Source: Salinisphaera sp040361255 (GTDB lineage Bacteria > Pseudomonadota > Gammaproteobacteria > Nevskiales > Salinisphaeraceae). Taken from it: a stretch of DNA of 64,000 bases. The translations under genes and the position numbers were made by a program. The stretch spans positions 1-64,000 of the forward strand of contig NZ_APNG01000012.1 of NCBI RefSeq assembly GCF_040361255.1, in the 5' to 3' direction. How positions within the stretch are numbered: the stretch's first letter is position 1; every line of letters starts with the position of its first letter. The notes below the pieces were generated by a model. It ran no database searches. It was not told the DNA's origin and saw only the letters and a program-made list of their open reading frames with translations. Below, one piece after another: positions 44,313-52,840 of the stretch.

Positions 44313-45119
44313 TCACCCCTTGCGGCGGACCAGCCCGCGCTGCGGGTCGTAGCCCCAGACCGCGAGCGCGAAGAACACCACCAGCGTACCGGCGACCACG
44401 GCCAGCGAGACGCCGTTGATCTGGCCGTACATCGCGAAACGCACCAGTTCCACGCCGTGCGTGAACGGGTTGATACGCGATAGCTGGTAGATGACGGTGG
44501 CGCCGGATTCTTCCAGCTTCCACAGCGGATACAAGGCCGGCGAGAGAAAGAACATCGGAAATATCACGAAGTTCATGGTGCCGGCGAAGTTCTCCAGCTG
44601 CTTGATATAGACCGACAGCAACAGCCCCAGCGCGCCGAGCATCAGGCCGGTCAGGATCAAGGCGGGCAGCACCGTCAACAGGCCCGGCCACCAGGGCAGA
44701 TCGACGCCGAACAGCGCACAGACGACAAGAAACGCATACGCCTGCAGCACGGAGAGAAACGTGCCCGCGAGCAGCTTGCAGGCCAGCAGTACCGAGCGTG
44801 GCAACGGCGCGGTCAGCAGCAACCGCATGAGCCCCATCTCGCGGTCGTAGACCATGGCCAGCGACGATTGCATGCCGTTGAACAGCAGCACCATGCCCAG
44901 CAGGCCCGGCACGACATACACCTGGTATTCGATATAGCTGTCGTAGGGCGGCAATACGGATATGCCGAACACGTTCTTGAAACCGGCCGCGAAGATCAGC
45001 AGCCACAGGCTCGGGCGCACGACCGCCGAGGCCAGCCGCCCCCGCTGATGCAGAAACTTGACGGTTTCGCGCGAGGAAACCGCGGTCAATGCTTGCAGCA
45101 CATGGCTCAATCGCGGCAT
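44313..45119 (-). CDS. PQQ-associated ABC transporter, ABC-2 type permease
   Basis: The 268-residue inner-membrane protein has six helices and the ABC-2 export pattern (YVVPGLLGMVLLFNGMQSSL, YDREMGLMRLLLTAPLPRSV, FFLSPALYPLWKLE). It matches the permease found in PQQ-dependent alcohol catabolism clusters, alongside the ATPase, substrate-binding protein and beta-propeller encoded upstream. It is the last gene of that operon but is separated from it by 278 bases containing a palindromic repeat. Related systems are named PedA1A2BC in Pseudomonas putida and Lut in methylotrophs, where they support lanthanide-dependent growth. Confidence 0.82.
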   Translation of the reverse strand: MPRLSHVLQALTAVSSRETVKFLHQRGRLASAVVRPSLWLLIFAAGFKNVFGISVLPPYDSYIEYQVYVVPGLLGMVLLFNGMQSSLAMVYDREMGLMRLLLTAPLPRSVLLACKLLAGTFLSVLQAYAFLVVCALFGVDLPWWPGLLTVLPALILTGLMLGALGLLLSVYIKQLENFAGTMNFVIFPMFFLSPALYPLWKLEESGATVIYQLSRINPFTHGVELVRFAMYGQINGVSLAVVAGTLVVFFALAVWGYDPQRGLVRRKG

Positions 45120-45170
45120 GACAATCCTGTCGCTCCAACCGGGAAGATGCTAAAGCCGGCACAAAGCAAT

Positions 45171-45383
45171 TCGACCGCGAATGAACGCGAATAAAGGCCA
45201 ATAAGACGATAACGGGCCGCTATCGGACGCGACCGGCGGCCGATGCCATGCACCGCCTGCGCAGGCTCAAGTCCGCCGCTCACCTCGTCGTGTTGCTGGC
45301 GTTGACGTGGCGTCACCGCCCAACAACGCTTTTGTCTTGCCTGTGCCTTCATCATTTGCGTTTATTCGCGTTCATTTGCGGAC
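45171..45383. repeat. palindromic repeat element inserted in the ABC operon
   Basis: Left arm ACCGCGAATGAACGCGAAT and right arm (complement TCCGCAAATGAACGCGAAT) enclose about 145 bases unrelated to the other copies' interior. The element occupies almost all of the gap between the PQQ-associated binding-protein gene and the permease gene, where other genes of this operon overlap. Confidence 0.7.
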
Positions 45384-45397
45384 GTTTCGTTTTCAAA

Positions 45398-46633
45398 TCA
45401 ATTTCCCGCGAGCTTGCAGGCACTTTCACGCGGGTCGAAGCCGAGCGTGTCCAGATAATTGTCCGGGTGCAGAAAGCCGTCCAGCGGCGCACGGGCGACC
45501 ACCCAGTTGCCGCTGCCCAGCAACATGGGCTGACGCAGTTGGCCGTCCCAGCCGCGAAAACCCATGCGATAACCCTTGAAGCCGTCGAGATTGATCTCGT
45601 CGCCGCGTATATAGGCCGCCAGAGTGTCGTAGTCGGTGCTTTCGCTGCGCTGGATGGCTTCGACAACGGCTTTCACCGCCACCCAGGCAGCCCAGTCGTA
45701 GGCGGTCATATGCCGGTCGGCCTTCTTCTCCAACCGGTGGTTGAGCTGACGCGCACCGTGGCGCGTCCAGGCCCAGTGCCAGGCCTGGGGCACGAGTCCA
45801 CCGCTGCCGACCACCGGTCGTGGTTTCTGAATGGCGAAATTGGCATTCCGGGCGAACTCGCCCTGGGTGTCGGCGATATAGACCGCGTCGTAGTCGATAC
45901 CGGAGGTGAGCAGTTTGGGATTGTTCTTGTCGCGCTGGCGCGGGTCGTTGCCGAGCACGAAATCGCGCGTGCCAACGATATTCAGACCGAACCGCTTGGC
46001 AGAGCGTCGAAAGGATTTCGCCAGTACCTTGTCCGCGCGTTCCGGGCCGACCAGCACGAGCACATCGCGCCACTGGCGCGATACCAGATACTGAGCCAGC
46101 GCATCGTTGCGCATGGCATCCGACGGAATCGTATGCAGCAGGCTGGCCTGGCAGTGCGCCCCGCGCAGGCGGTCGTCGTGGGCGGCGACGTTAAAAAACG
46201 TCAGTTCGTCGTCGGCAAACTCTTCGGCCACCCGCGAAACCGTGCCGGCCGGCAGATCGAGCAGAATGAAGCGCGTACCCGCATCGCGCATGTCACGCAC
46301 CGTATCCAGCACCGCACGCGTGTTGGATACCAGCTGTTCGTTCAGGCCGAACTTCACCCCGGCGGCGATACCGGGAAAACGCGCCTCGTCGATGGCCACC
46401 CGCGCGCCGTCGATCGGCCGCCCCCAGGGCTCGCCCTGATATTCGCGTTCGATACGGGCTTCGGAATAGCGGGGATCGTCGTTCCAACCGATATAGCCGA
46501 TATCGAACGCTTCGAGATTTTGCTGGGCCACGGCCAGGCCGGGCAGCGCCAGCACCCCACCTGCAGTAATCAGGCATAGCAGCACGACGCGCCACAACGG
46601 CGCGCATCTCGACTGGTGTCTGACGCGCGACAT
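45398..46633 (-). CDS. PQQ-associated ABC transporter, substrate-binding protein
   Basis: The 411-residue protein has a signal peptide (VVLLCLITAGGVLALPGLAVA) and a mature chain starting QQNLEAFDIGYIGW. It has a type I periplasmic-binding fold related to branched-chain amino acid receptors (FILLDLPAGTVSRVAEEFAD, VLVLVGPERADKVLAKSFRR, GIDYDAVYIADTQGEFARN). The NDDPRYSEARIEREYQGEPW block is typical of the binding protein in PQQ-catabolism clusters. The ligand is unproven. The ATG at 46633 lies 2 bases after the preceding stop; an overlapping GTG 6 bases upstream is an alternative. Confidence 0.82.
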   Translation of the reverse strand: MSRVRHQSRCAPLWRVVLLCLITAGGVLALPGLAVAQQNLEAFDIGYIGWNDDPRYSEARIEREYQGEPWGRPIDGARVAIDEARFPGIAAGVKFGLNEQLVSNTRAVLDTVRDMRDAGTRFILLDLPAGTVSRVAEEFADDELTFFNVAAHDDRLRGAHCQASLLHTIPSDAMRNDALAQYLVSRQWRDVLVLVGPERADKVLAKSFRRSAKRFGLNIVGTRDFVLGNDPRQRDKNNPKLLTSGIDYDAVYIADTQGEFARNANFAIQKPRPVVGSGGLVPQAWHWAWTRHGARQLNHRLEKKADRHMTAYDWAAWVAVKAVVEAIQRSESTDYDTLAAYIRGDEINLDGFKGYRMGFRGWDGQLRQPMLLGSGNWVVARAPLDGFLHPDNYLDTLGFDPRESACKLAGN

Positions 46634-46635
46634 GA

Positions 46636-47634
46636 TCACTCGACCACCGTATCGACCACCACGCTATGCGGTACGCGCCCGGCACTGATCGAGCGCAGGG
46701 TCTTGCGCTTGTCGATATCGACGATCGACATATCATCCGACAGGCCATTGGTCACATACAGCTGTTTGCCGTCGCGGCTCTGGGCGATGCCCCAGGCGCG
46801 ATCGCCGACCAGCACGTAATCCTCGACGGCATGGGTTTTCGTATTCACAAAGGCCACATGATTGGCGCGCCCGAGCGTGACGAAGGCATGTGCGCCGTCG
46901 TCGGACAGCCGTATGCCCACCGGTGTCACGTCTTCCGGGCGAAAGCCCTGCGGCTTGAATTCGATGGTGTCGCTGACCTGGTTGCTGCGGGTATCGATCA
47001 GCGATACCGAGCCGGACAGTTCGTTGGTCACCCACAGCGTGTTGCCGTCCGCCGACAGGGCGAAACGACGCGGGCGGTTGCCGACCACGATATTGGCCTC
47101 GATCTCATGGCTGTCGAGATTCACCCGATGCACCATGTTCGCCACTTCCGAGGTCACATAGGCGGTCTTGCCATCGGGGGTGACAAGCACGCCTTCCGGC
47201 TCCTGGCCCACGTCGATCTGGGCGACGGCTTTCTTGGCAGCGATGTCGTAGATGGTGAACTGGGCATCGTCTTCGTTGGAGATATACAGCCGCTTGCCGT
47301 CCGGGCCGATGGCAAAGATCTCCGGATCGTCGATATCGGTGAGCCGGTCGGTGACCTTGCCTTCCGCGATATCGATCACGTCGATGGAATCGTCGTCGCC
47401 ACAGGCCACGTACAGCTTTTTATGGTCGGGCGAAAACGCCAGCCAGCGCGGGCGCTCGGACACGGCGATGGTGTCGATCTTGTCGAGGCTTTTGCCGTCG
47501 AAAACGCTCACTACATCGTCGTCTTCGCTGGAGACATAGACATTGCCTGTGCCGGCTGCCCACAGCATCGGGCTGGCGGTGAAGAGCACGGCGGCCAATG
47601 CCAGGCGGACCTGCTTGTATGGATCGAAACGCAT
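46636..47634 (-). CDS. PQQ-associated YVTN beta-propeller protein
   Basis: The 332-residue protein has a signal peptide (VRLALAAVLFTASPMLWAA) and seven or so YVTN-like repeats: GNVYVSSEDDDVVSVFDGKS, KKLYVACGDDDSIDVIDIAE, KRLYISNEDDAQFTIYDIAA, KTAYVTSEVANMVHRVNLDS, and so on. These form a periplasmic beta-propeller. The repeats are rich in Asp pairs (EDDD, GDDD, NEDD) on the exposed loops. It belongs to the propeller family found in PQQ-dependent catabolism clusters. It starts at the ATG overlapping the ATPase stop. A metal-binding or enzyme-docking role is possible but not shown. Confidence 0.88.
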   Translation of the reverse strand: MRFDPYKQVRLALAAVLFTASPMLWAAGTGNVYVSSEDDDVVSVFDGKSLDKIDTIAVSERPRWLAFSPDHKKLYVACGDDDSIDVIDIAEGKVTDRLTDIDDPEIFAIGPDGKRLYISNEDDAQFTIYDIAAKKAVAQIDVGQEPEGVLVTPDGKTAYVTSEVANMVHRVNLDSHEIEANIVVGNRPRRFALSADGNTLWVTNELSGSVSLIDTRSNQVSDTIEFKPQGFRPEDVTPVGIRLSDDGAHAFVTLGRANHVAFVNTKTHAVEDYVLVGDRAWGIAQSRDGKQLYVTNGLSDDMSIVDIDKRKTLRSISAGRVPHSVVVDTVVE

Positions 47635-48386
47635 TAGACGGTCTCCTCTTTTTTCTGGGGCGCCTCGCCGGTGAGCTCGAGAAAAGCCTGGCCCAGCGAG
47701 GTGGTATCGGTTTGCTCGCACAAAGCGCGCGGGGTATCCACGGCGATGCGCTGGCCCTTGTGCAGGACGATGACGCGGTGCGCGCGCTCGGCCTCGTCGA
47801 CCAGATGGGTCGCCCAGAGCACGCCCATGCCACGCTCGGCACAGAGTTTGTGGACATAATCGACCAGCAGTTCGCGCGAGCCGGGGTCCAGGCCCACCGT
47901 GGGTTCGTCCATGAGCAATAGCGCCGGCTCGTGCAACAGCGCCCGGGCGAGTTCGATCTTGCGCCGGTTACCACCGGACAGCGCCCGGGCAGCATCGTTG
48001 GCGCGTTCGGCCTGGCCGATACGTGCCAGTTCTTCGTCGATACGGGCCTTTGCCCTGGCGCCCATGCCGTGCAGGCGAGCATGGAATTTCAGATTGGCCA
48101 CCACACTCAGATCAAGATCGAGCGTGGGCTGCTGAAAGACCACACCGAGCTTGGCCAGCGCGGCGCGCGCATCGCGGCGCATGTCGTGACCGGCGACCTC
48201 GATGGCCCCGGCATCGGGCACGAAAAGCCCGGTCAGCAGTTGAAACAGCGTGCTCTTGCCGGCGCCGTTCGGCCCCAGCAGGACCACGAACTCACCCGGC
48301 TCGACCGCCAGCGATACTGCATCGAGCGCCTTGAGCGTGCCGTAGGATTTGCTCACGGTATCGACCTTGAGGGCGGGCTCGTTCAT
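47634..48386 (-). CDS. PQQ-associated ABC transporter, ATPase
   Basis: This 250-residue ATPase has Walker A LLGPNGAGKSTLF near 38, signature ALSGGNRRKIELARAL, Walker B ALLLMDEPTVGLD and the switch His in WATHLVDEAE. The form is that of ABC-2 export ATPases (CcmA/DrrA-like) and fits the ABC-2 permease encoded at the end of the operon. Its start overlaps the preceding nitrate/sulfonate-type ATPase gene, so two different ABC systems are translated from one message. Confidence 0.9.
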   Translation of the reverse strand: MNEPALKVDTVSKSYGTLKALDAVSLAVEPGEFVVLLGPNGAGKSTLFQLLTGLFVPDAGAIEVAGHDMRRDARAALAKLGVVFQQPTLDLDLSVVANLKFHARLHGMGARAKARIDEELARIGQAERANDAARALSGGNRRKIELARALLHEPALLLMDEPTVGLDPGSRELLVDYVHKLCAERGMGVLWATHLVDEAERAHRVIVLHKGQRIAVDTPRALCEQTDTTSLGQAFLELTGEAPQKKEETV

Positions 48387-49180
48387 GGCTGATCCTCGGC
48401 GTCGGTGGCGGCAGCGTGGCTATCGAGTATGCCCGACAAAAGCTGCGGGAACCGGGCCAGCAGGGCCTGCTGGGCCTGGGCGACTTCCGCGCTTTCCAGA
48501 TCCTTGCCGCGTGCCCCGGCGACCGGATGATCGAGCAGCACACGGGCGGGCGTGCCGCCGAAAAACAGCACGCGATCGGCCAGCGCCAGTGCTTCGCGCA
48601 GATCGTGGGTCACGAACAGCACCAGCGGGCGCTGGCGTTCGCACAGCGCCAGCAGCGCACGCCGCAGGCGATTGCCGGTAGGCATATCCAGCGATACGAA
48701 CGGCTCGTCCATGAGCAGCAACCGCGGCTCGACCACGAACGCACGCGCGAGCGCCACACGCCGCTGCATGCCGCCGGATAGCTGATTGGGCCAGGCATGC
48801 ATGGCAGCTCCCAGCCCTACTTCGTCGAGCAAGCGCGCGGCCTGCGAGCGATAGCCCGGCTCGTGGGCCAGCCGATCGGCCTCGGCAAGCTTTACGTTAT
48901 CCAGCGCGCTCAGCCACGGCATCAGCCGCGGCTCCTGAAACATCATGCCCATATGCGCGGGCGATTCGCCACGCGCGCATAACGGTGCGCCATCCCAGCG
49001 GATATCGCCCCGGTAGTCGCTATCCAGCCCGGCGACCAGCGACAACAACGTACTCTTGCCGGCGCCGGACGGCCCGACCAGGGCGATGAATTCGCCCGGC
49101 GCGGCTTCGATACGACATGCCCCCAGCACGGCCGTGTCGGCGAAGCGCTTCTCGCGAATATCGATCTGCAGGCCGCTCAT
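48383..49180 (-). CDS. SsuB/TauB-type ABC transporter ATPase
   Basis: The 265-residue ATPase carries Walker A LVGPSGAGKSTLLSLVAG, the Q-loop in MGMMFQEPRLMPWL, signature QLSGGMQRRVALARAF, Walker B RLLLMDEPFVSLD and THDLREAL. The MMFQEPRLMPWLSALDNV block is typical of nitrate/sulfonate/taurine importers. The ATG at 49180 overlaps the permease stop; longer readings cross into that gene. It works with the permease and binding protein encoded upstream. Confidence 0.9.
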   Translation of the reverse strand: MSGLQIDIREKRFADTAVLGACRIEAAPGEFIALVGPSGAGKSTLLSLVAGLDSDYRGDIRWDGAPLCARGESPAHMGMMFQEPRLMPWLSALDNVKLAEADRLAHEPGYRSQAARLLDEVGLGAAMHAWPNQLSGGMQRRVALARAFVVEPRLLLMDEPFVSLDMPTGNRLRRALLALCERQRPLVLFVTHDLREALALADRVLFFGGTPARVLLDHPVAGARGKDLESAEVAQAQQALLARFPQLLSGILDSHAAATDAEDQP

Positions 49181-49914
49181 GTGCGCCACCGCGTGAGCCG
49201 TTTTTCCAGCGGGCGCATCACCAGGGCTTCGACCAGCAGCACGACCGCCGCGAACGCCAGCGTATAGGCCAGGATGCTGCTGATATCGAAGAACTGGTAA
49301 TACACATGCAATTGAAAACCCACGCCGTTGCTGCGCCCGAGCAGTTCCACCACGAGCACGATCTTCCAGATCAGCGCCAGGCCGCTGCGGGCCGCGCCCA
49401 TGAGATAGGGATAGAGCTGCGGCAGAAACACCTGGCGCAGCGTCACCCAGCGGGGCACGCGATAGGCCTGGGCGACGGCGAGCAGTTTCGGGTCCACCGC
49501 CCTTGCGCCCTCGCGCACCATGACGATCACGGTCGGAATCTTGTTGAGCGCGACAGCGAGCACGGCCGCCACATCGTTGAGGCCGAACCAGACATAGCAA
49601 AGGATGATGGTCACCAGGGCCGGAATATTGAGCCCCAGCACCAGGGCGCCATCGAGCACCAGATCGAGCTTGCGGTAGCGGCCCATGACAATGCCCACCG
49701 CCGTACCGATGGCCATCGCCAGCAAAAACGACGCCGCCACGCGCGCCAGGGTGATTGCCAGATGATAGGGCAGCTCGCCGGAAAGCGTATGTGCGATCAG
49801 CGCCGCCAACACCGCCAACGGGCCGGGCAGCACATCGCTGTGTACGACCAGGGCCGCGATCTGCCAGATCAGCGCCAGGCCGAGCAGCGATGCCGCACGC
49901 ACCAGTGCCGTCAT
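49177..49914 (-). CDS. SsuC/TauC-type ABC transporter permease
   Basis: The 245-residue inner-membrane protein has about six helices and the coupling segment near 170 (VREGARAVDPKLLAVAQAYR) followed by the type I importer EAA-like motif VPRWVTLRQVFLPQLYPYLM. The layout is typical of SsuC. It overlaps the genes on both sides by 4 bases. In alcohol-oxidation clusters such importers are found with quinoprotein genes; the substrate has not been defined. Confidence 0.88.
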   Translation of the reverse strand: MTALVRAASLLGLALIWQIAALVVHSDVLPGPLAVLAALIAHTLSGELPYHLAITLARVAASFLLAMAIGTAVGIVMGRYRKLDLVLDGALVLGLNIPALVTIILCYVWFGLNDVAAVLAVALNKIPTVIVMVREGARAVDPKLLAVAQAYRVPRWVTLRQVFLPQLYPYLMGAARSGLALIWKIVLVVELLGRSNGVGFQLHVYYQFFDISSILAYTLAFAAVVLLVEALVMRPLEKRLTRWRT

Positions 49915-50924
49915 GGCAGGCGATATCCATCCCAGAACACATCGGGTGAAAGCTGTTTGACGCCACCGGTGAGCTGGCCATCGCTTTCCGCGGCCAGCAC
50001 ATCGAACAGCTGGCCGGCCGCGGCGATCTCGGGCGCGCCGTAGCGCTCGATGATGCCGGCGCGATAACCATCACGAATGGCCGCGAACACGGCCTCGCTT
50101 TCCGGCTTGATCATGTCCTCGAGCGGCGCCCAGGCGTCGTCGGATTCGGCCAGCAGGCGCTTGGCATCCTGGCTGGCAGCGAAAAAATGCTGCAGTTCGA
50201 CGCGATGCTGATCGGCCCAGTCTTCGGCAAAGACCCAGCCCAGCAATGGCGGCACCGTATCGATGCCCAGGCCGGCGAGCATTTGCCGAACACTGACCAG
50301 CTCGCGCATGCCCAGTGCCGACAGGCGTGCGTTGTAATGCCAGAAGTTGATCGCCGCCGGCAGCGCGCCATCGAGCATCAGACGGTTGATCATGGGGGGC
50401 GCGGCAAAGGTGGGCTCGACCACGCGCTCCAGATCCAGCCCGCGCGTTTTCTGGGCATAGGCACGCAGCAGCAGCCAGGTCTTGTCTACCGGCCCGCCGG
50501 CGATACCGAGCTTGCGCCCTGTCAGATCGGCCAGATCTTTCACGCCCGATGCGGGATTGACCATGACCGCGCCCACCGCGCGTGAATAGGGCACGAACTG
50601 ATAGTCGCGGTCGGCGCCGCGCTGGCGGGCCGCCCAGAGCCAGTCGGAAACGATCATGTCGACACGGCCACCCTGCAAGGCCACCGCCAACGCATTCTCG
50701 GAAGCCAGTGGCACCACCTCGATGGCCACGTCGTGCTTTTCGGCCAAGCCATGGCGCGCGATGGTGTCCAGCTCCCAGCTCACGGTGCCGAACTTGAGCA
50801 CGCCGATACGCAACGGGTCGTCGGCATTATCCGGCGTATCGGCCGAACAGCCGGCCAGCCACGCCACGAGCACGATCAGCCCGGCTAGCCACAGGCCTGT
50901 TGCGACACGCGCGCTTGCTGTCAT
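49911..50924 (-). CDS. SsuA-like substrate-binding lipoprotein
   Basis: The 337-residue protein has a lipoprotein signal (LWLAGLIVLVAWLAGC, lipobox LAGC) and an SsuA/NMT1-like fold with LRIGVLKFGTVSWELDTIAR at the start and VDMIVSDWLWAARQRGAD after. The ATG at 50924 gives the usual signal length; an earlier start adds a hydrophilic stretch. It is the first gene of a seven-gene minus-strand transcript and diverges from the cytochrome c gene. The ligand is unknown. Confidence 0.87.
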   Translation of the reverse strand: MTASARVATGLWLAGLIVLVAWLAGCSADTPDNADDPLRIGVLKFGTVSWELDTIARHGLAEKHDVAIEVVPLASENALAVALQGGRVDMIVSDWLWAARQRGADRDYQFVPYSRAVGAVMVNPASGVKDLADLTGRKLGIAGGPVDKTWLLLRAYAQKTRGLDLERVVEPTFAAPPMINRLMLDGALPAAINFWHYNARLSALGMRELVSVRQMLAGLGIDTVPPLLGWVFAEDWADQHRVELQHFFAASQDAKRLLAESDDAWAPLEDMIKPESEAVFAAIRDGYRAGIIERYGAPEIAAAGQLFDVLAAESDGQLTGGVKQLSPDVFWDGYRLP

Positions 50925-51172
50925 GCCATCTCCTGCCGGCAGGCCGGGCCAAACCGGCACTGCCATCGCCAAACGCCGACGTCGTGTACGCCGGCCGTGT
51001 TATGAGTGATCCCGGCACGTTCGCATGCGCGCCGTGGTTATATGCTTGTTTGACCATCTAAATTGCCCGCTAACAGTCGTTGCGTGCAAGCCCGCGAATA
51101 GTCGAACACGGCCACGCGCGAGCCGCGGCGTGGCGCTTGCCGGGCGGCGACGGTGGGCGTAGTTTCAAGGCG
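50925..51172. promoter_or_regulatory. divergent intergenic region
   Basis: This 248-base space separates the two oppositely directed PQQ-associated operons and must hold both promoters. I found no sigma-54 consensus with correct spacing here and no strong operator palindrome. Confidence 0.35.
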
Positions 51173-51514
51173 ATGAGATATCGCCCGATCGTCGTGCCGA
51201 TGTTGTTGAGCCTGGCTACGCTCGCCAGCGCCGCGACCCCCGACGGGGCGATGCTCGCCGGCGCCTGCACGGCGTGTCATGGCCCGCACGGCCGCTCGGT
51301 CGGGGCCGTGCCGTCGCTGGCGGGACTGGCACGATCGCGCTTCATCGAACGCATGCAGGCCTATCGCCGTGGCGATGACGAGGGCACGGCCGACGGCCCC
51401 ACCACGATCATGAATCGTATCGCGCCCGGCTATGACGATGCCGAGATTGCGGCCCTGGCCGATTATTTCGGCACCTTCGAGCGCGCCGACCACGGCGAAC
51501 ACCATGCCCCGTAA
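51173..51514 (+). CDS. small periplasmic c-type cytochrome (FccA/SoxX-like)
   Basis: The 113-residue protein has a signal peptide (PIVVPMLLSLATLASA) and one haem site CTACH near residue 31, followed by GPHGRSVGAVPSLAGL and a C-terminal helix typical of class I cytochromes. A likely axial Met is in TTIMNRI. It overlaps the next gene, an FccB-like flavoprotein, by 11 bases. The pair resembles flavocytochrome c sulfide dehydrogenase (FccAB). It could pass electrons from that flavoprotein to the respiratory chain. Confidence 0.85.
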   Translation: MRYRPIVVPMLLSLATLASAATPDGAMLAGACTACHGPHGRSVGAVPSLAGLARSRFIERMQAYRRGDDEGTADGPTTIMNRIAPGYDDAEIAALADYFGTFERADHGEHHAP

Positions 51515-52790
51515 CGATCGGCGCCGGCTGCTGCGCGGACTGGCGGGTGCGGCCACGCTGGCATCGCTCGGCCTGGGCAGCCGCGTACAGGCACGCACGT
51601 CGTCCCAGGTGGTCATCGCCGGCGGCGGTTTTGCCGGCGCCAGCTGCGCGCTGGCACTGCGCCGGCTCGCGCCCGATCTGCGGGTGACCCTGGTCGATCG
51701 GCAATCGCGGTTCGTGACCGGGCCGTTCTGCAATGCCGTGGTCGCCGGCCTGCGCCCGGTTTCGGCGATCACCCAGACCCATGCCGGCCTGAGCGCGGCC
51801 GGTGTCGATGTCGTGCATGCCGATATCGACGGCGTGGAACCGGGTCGGCGTCGTATTCATCTGGCCGACGGGCGCGTGATCGCCGGCGACCGGCTGGTGA
51901 TCGCCCCCGGTATCGATTTCGACTGGCAGGCCATTACCGGCTACGGCCCGGCCGCCTTGGCGCGTATTCCCCATGCCTGGCCCGGCGGCGCCAGCCAGCT
52001 GCGCGCCCTGCGCGATCAATTACGCGCCATGCCCGACAACGGCCGGGTGATTATCAGCGTGCCGGACAATCCCTATCGTTGCCCGCCCGGGCCCTACGAA
52101 CGCGCCAGCCTGATCGCGCATTTTCTAAGCCGGCACAAACCGCGAGCACAGGTACTCATCCTCGACGCCAAGGACCATTTCTCCAAGGAACCGCTGTTTC
52201 GTACCGGCTGGGGCGCGCGCTACGGCGACCGCCTGCAGTGGCGCGGCGGTCGGCGCGACGGCGCTCGCGTGGTGGAAGTGGATGCGCACAGCCGGCGCGT
52301 GCGCACGGTCGGCGGCGACGAATACGCCGCCGACGTGCTCAATATCATTCCGCCCCAGCGTGCCGGGCGCCTGGTCGAAGACGCCGGGCTCACCGATGCC
52401 GCCGGCTGGGTACCGGTCGCCGCCCATGATTTTTCCGTGCCGGGGCATGCCGGGGTCCACGTGATCGGCGATGCCACACGCGCCGACCCCATGCCCAAAT
52501 CCGCCTATGCGGCCAACATGCAGGCCAAGCTGTGTGCCCATGCGATCGCGCGCGAACTGGCCGGCCAGGCGGTGGGCGAGACCAAGCTGATCAATGCCTG
52601 CTACAGCCTGGTCGCGCCCGACTATGGCATCAGCGTGACCGAGGTCTATCGTGTCGACGGCGATCGACTGGCAGCACTCGCCAACGCAGGCGGCATTTCC
52701 GCGCTGGCGGCTGATGCGAACACGCGCGAAGCCGAAGCCGACTATGCGCGTTCGTGGTATCACAACATCGTGCGCGACAGTTTCGGCTAG
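51504..52790 (+). CDS. FccB-like flavoprotein (flavocytochrome c sulfide dehydrogenase family)
   Basis: The 428-residue protein begins with a Tat-type signal (RNDRRRLLRGLAGAATLAS), then a FAD-binding motif QVVIAGGGFAGASCALALRR. The characteristic FccB block NPYRCPPGPYERASLIAHFL and DAKDHFSKEPLFRTGW follow, with a Cys in RCPPGP; GDATRADPMPKSAYAAN is the FAD-binding C-terminal motif. Members oxidise sulfide with a cytochrome c partner. In PQQ-rich contexts a related pair may instead serve the SoxYZ-like relay encoded nearby. The ATG at 51504 lies inside the cytochrome gene end. Confidence 0.87.
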   Translation: MPRNDRRRLLRGLAGAATLASLGLGSRVQARTSSQVVIAGGGFAGASCALALRRLAPDLRVTLVDRQSRFVTGPFCNAVVAGLRPVSAITQTHAGLSAAGVDVVHADIDGVEPGRRRIHLADGRVIAGDRLVIAPGIDFDWQAITGYGPAALARIPHAWPGGASQLRALRDQLRAMPDNGRVIISVPDNPYRCPPGPYERASLIAHFLSRHKPRAQVLILDAKDHFSKEPLFRTGWGARYGDRLQWRGGRRDGARVVEVDAHSRRVRTVGGDEYAADVLNIIPPQRAGRLVEDAGLTDAAGWVPVAAHDFSVPGHAGVHVIGDATRADPMPKSAYAANMQAKLCAHAIARELAGQAVGETKLINACYSLVAPDYGISVTEVYRVDGDRLAALANAGGISALAADANTREAEADYARSWYHNIVRDSFG

Positions 52791-52840
52791 CCCGACCTGG
52801 GCCGATCGACAGGCGCCTCCAGCCGGCACAAGGAGCCCCC

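Noticed and set aside
51011..51030. CGGCACGTTCGCATGC before the cytochrome gene as a sigma-54 promoter
   Set aside because: The GC element is one base out of register relative to GG, and the first T of TGGC is missing.
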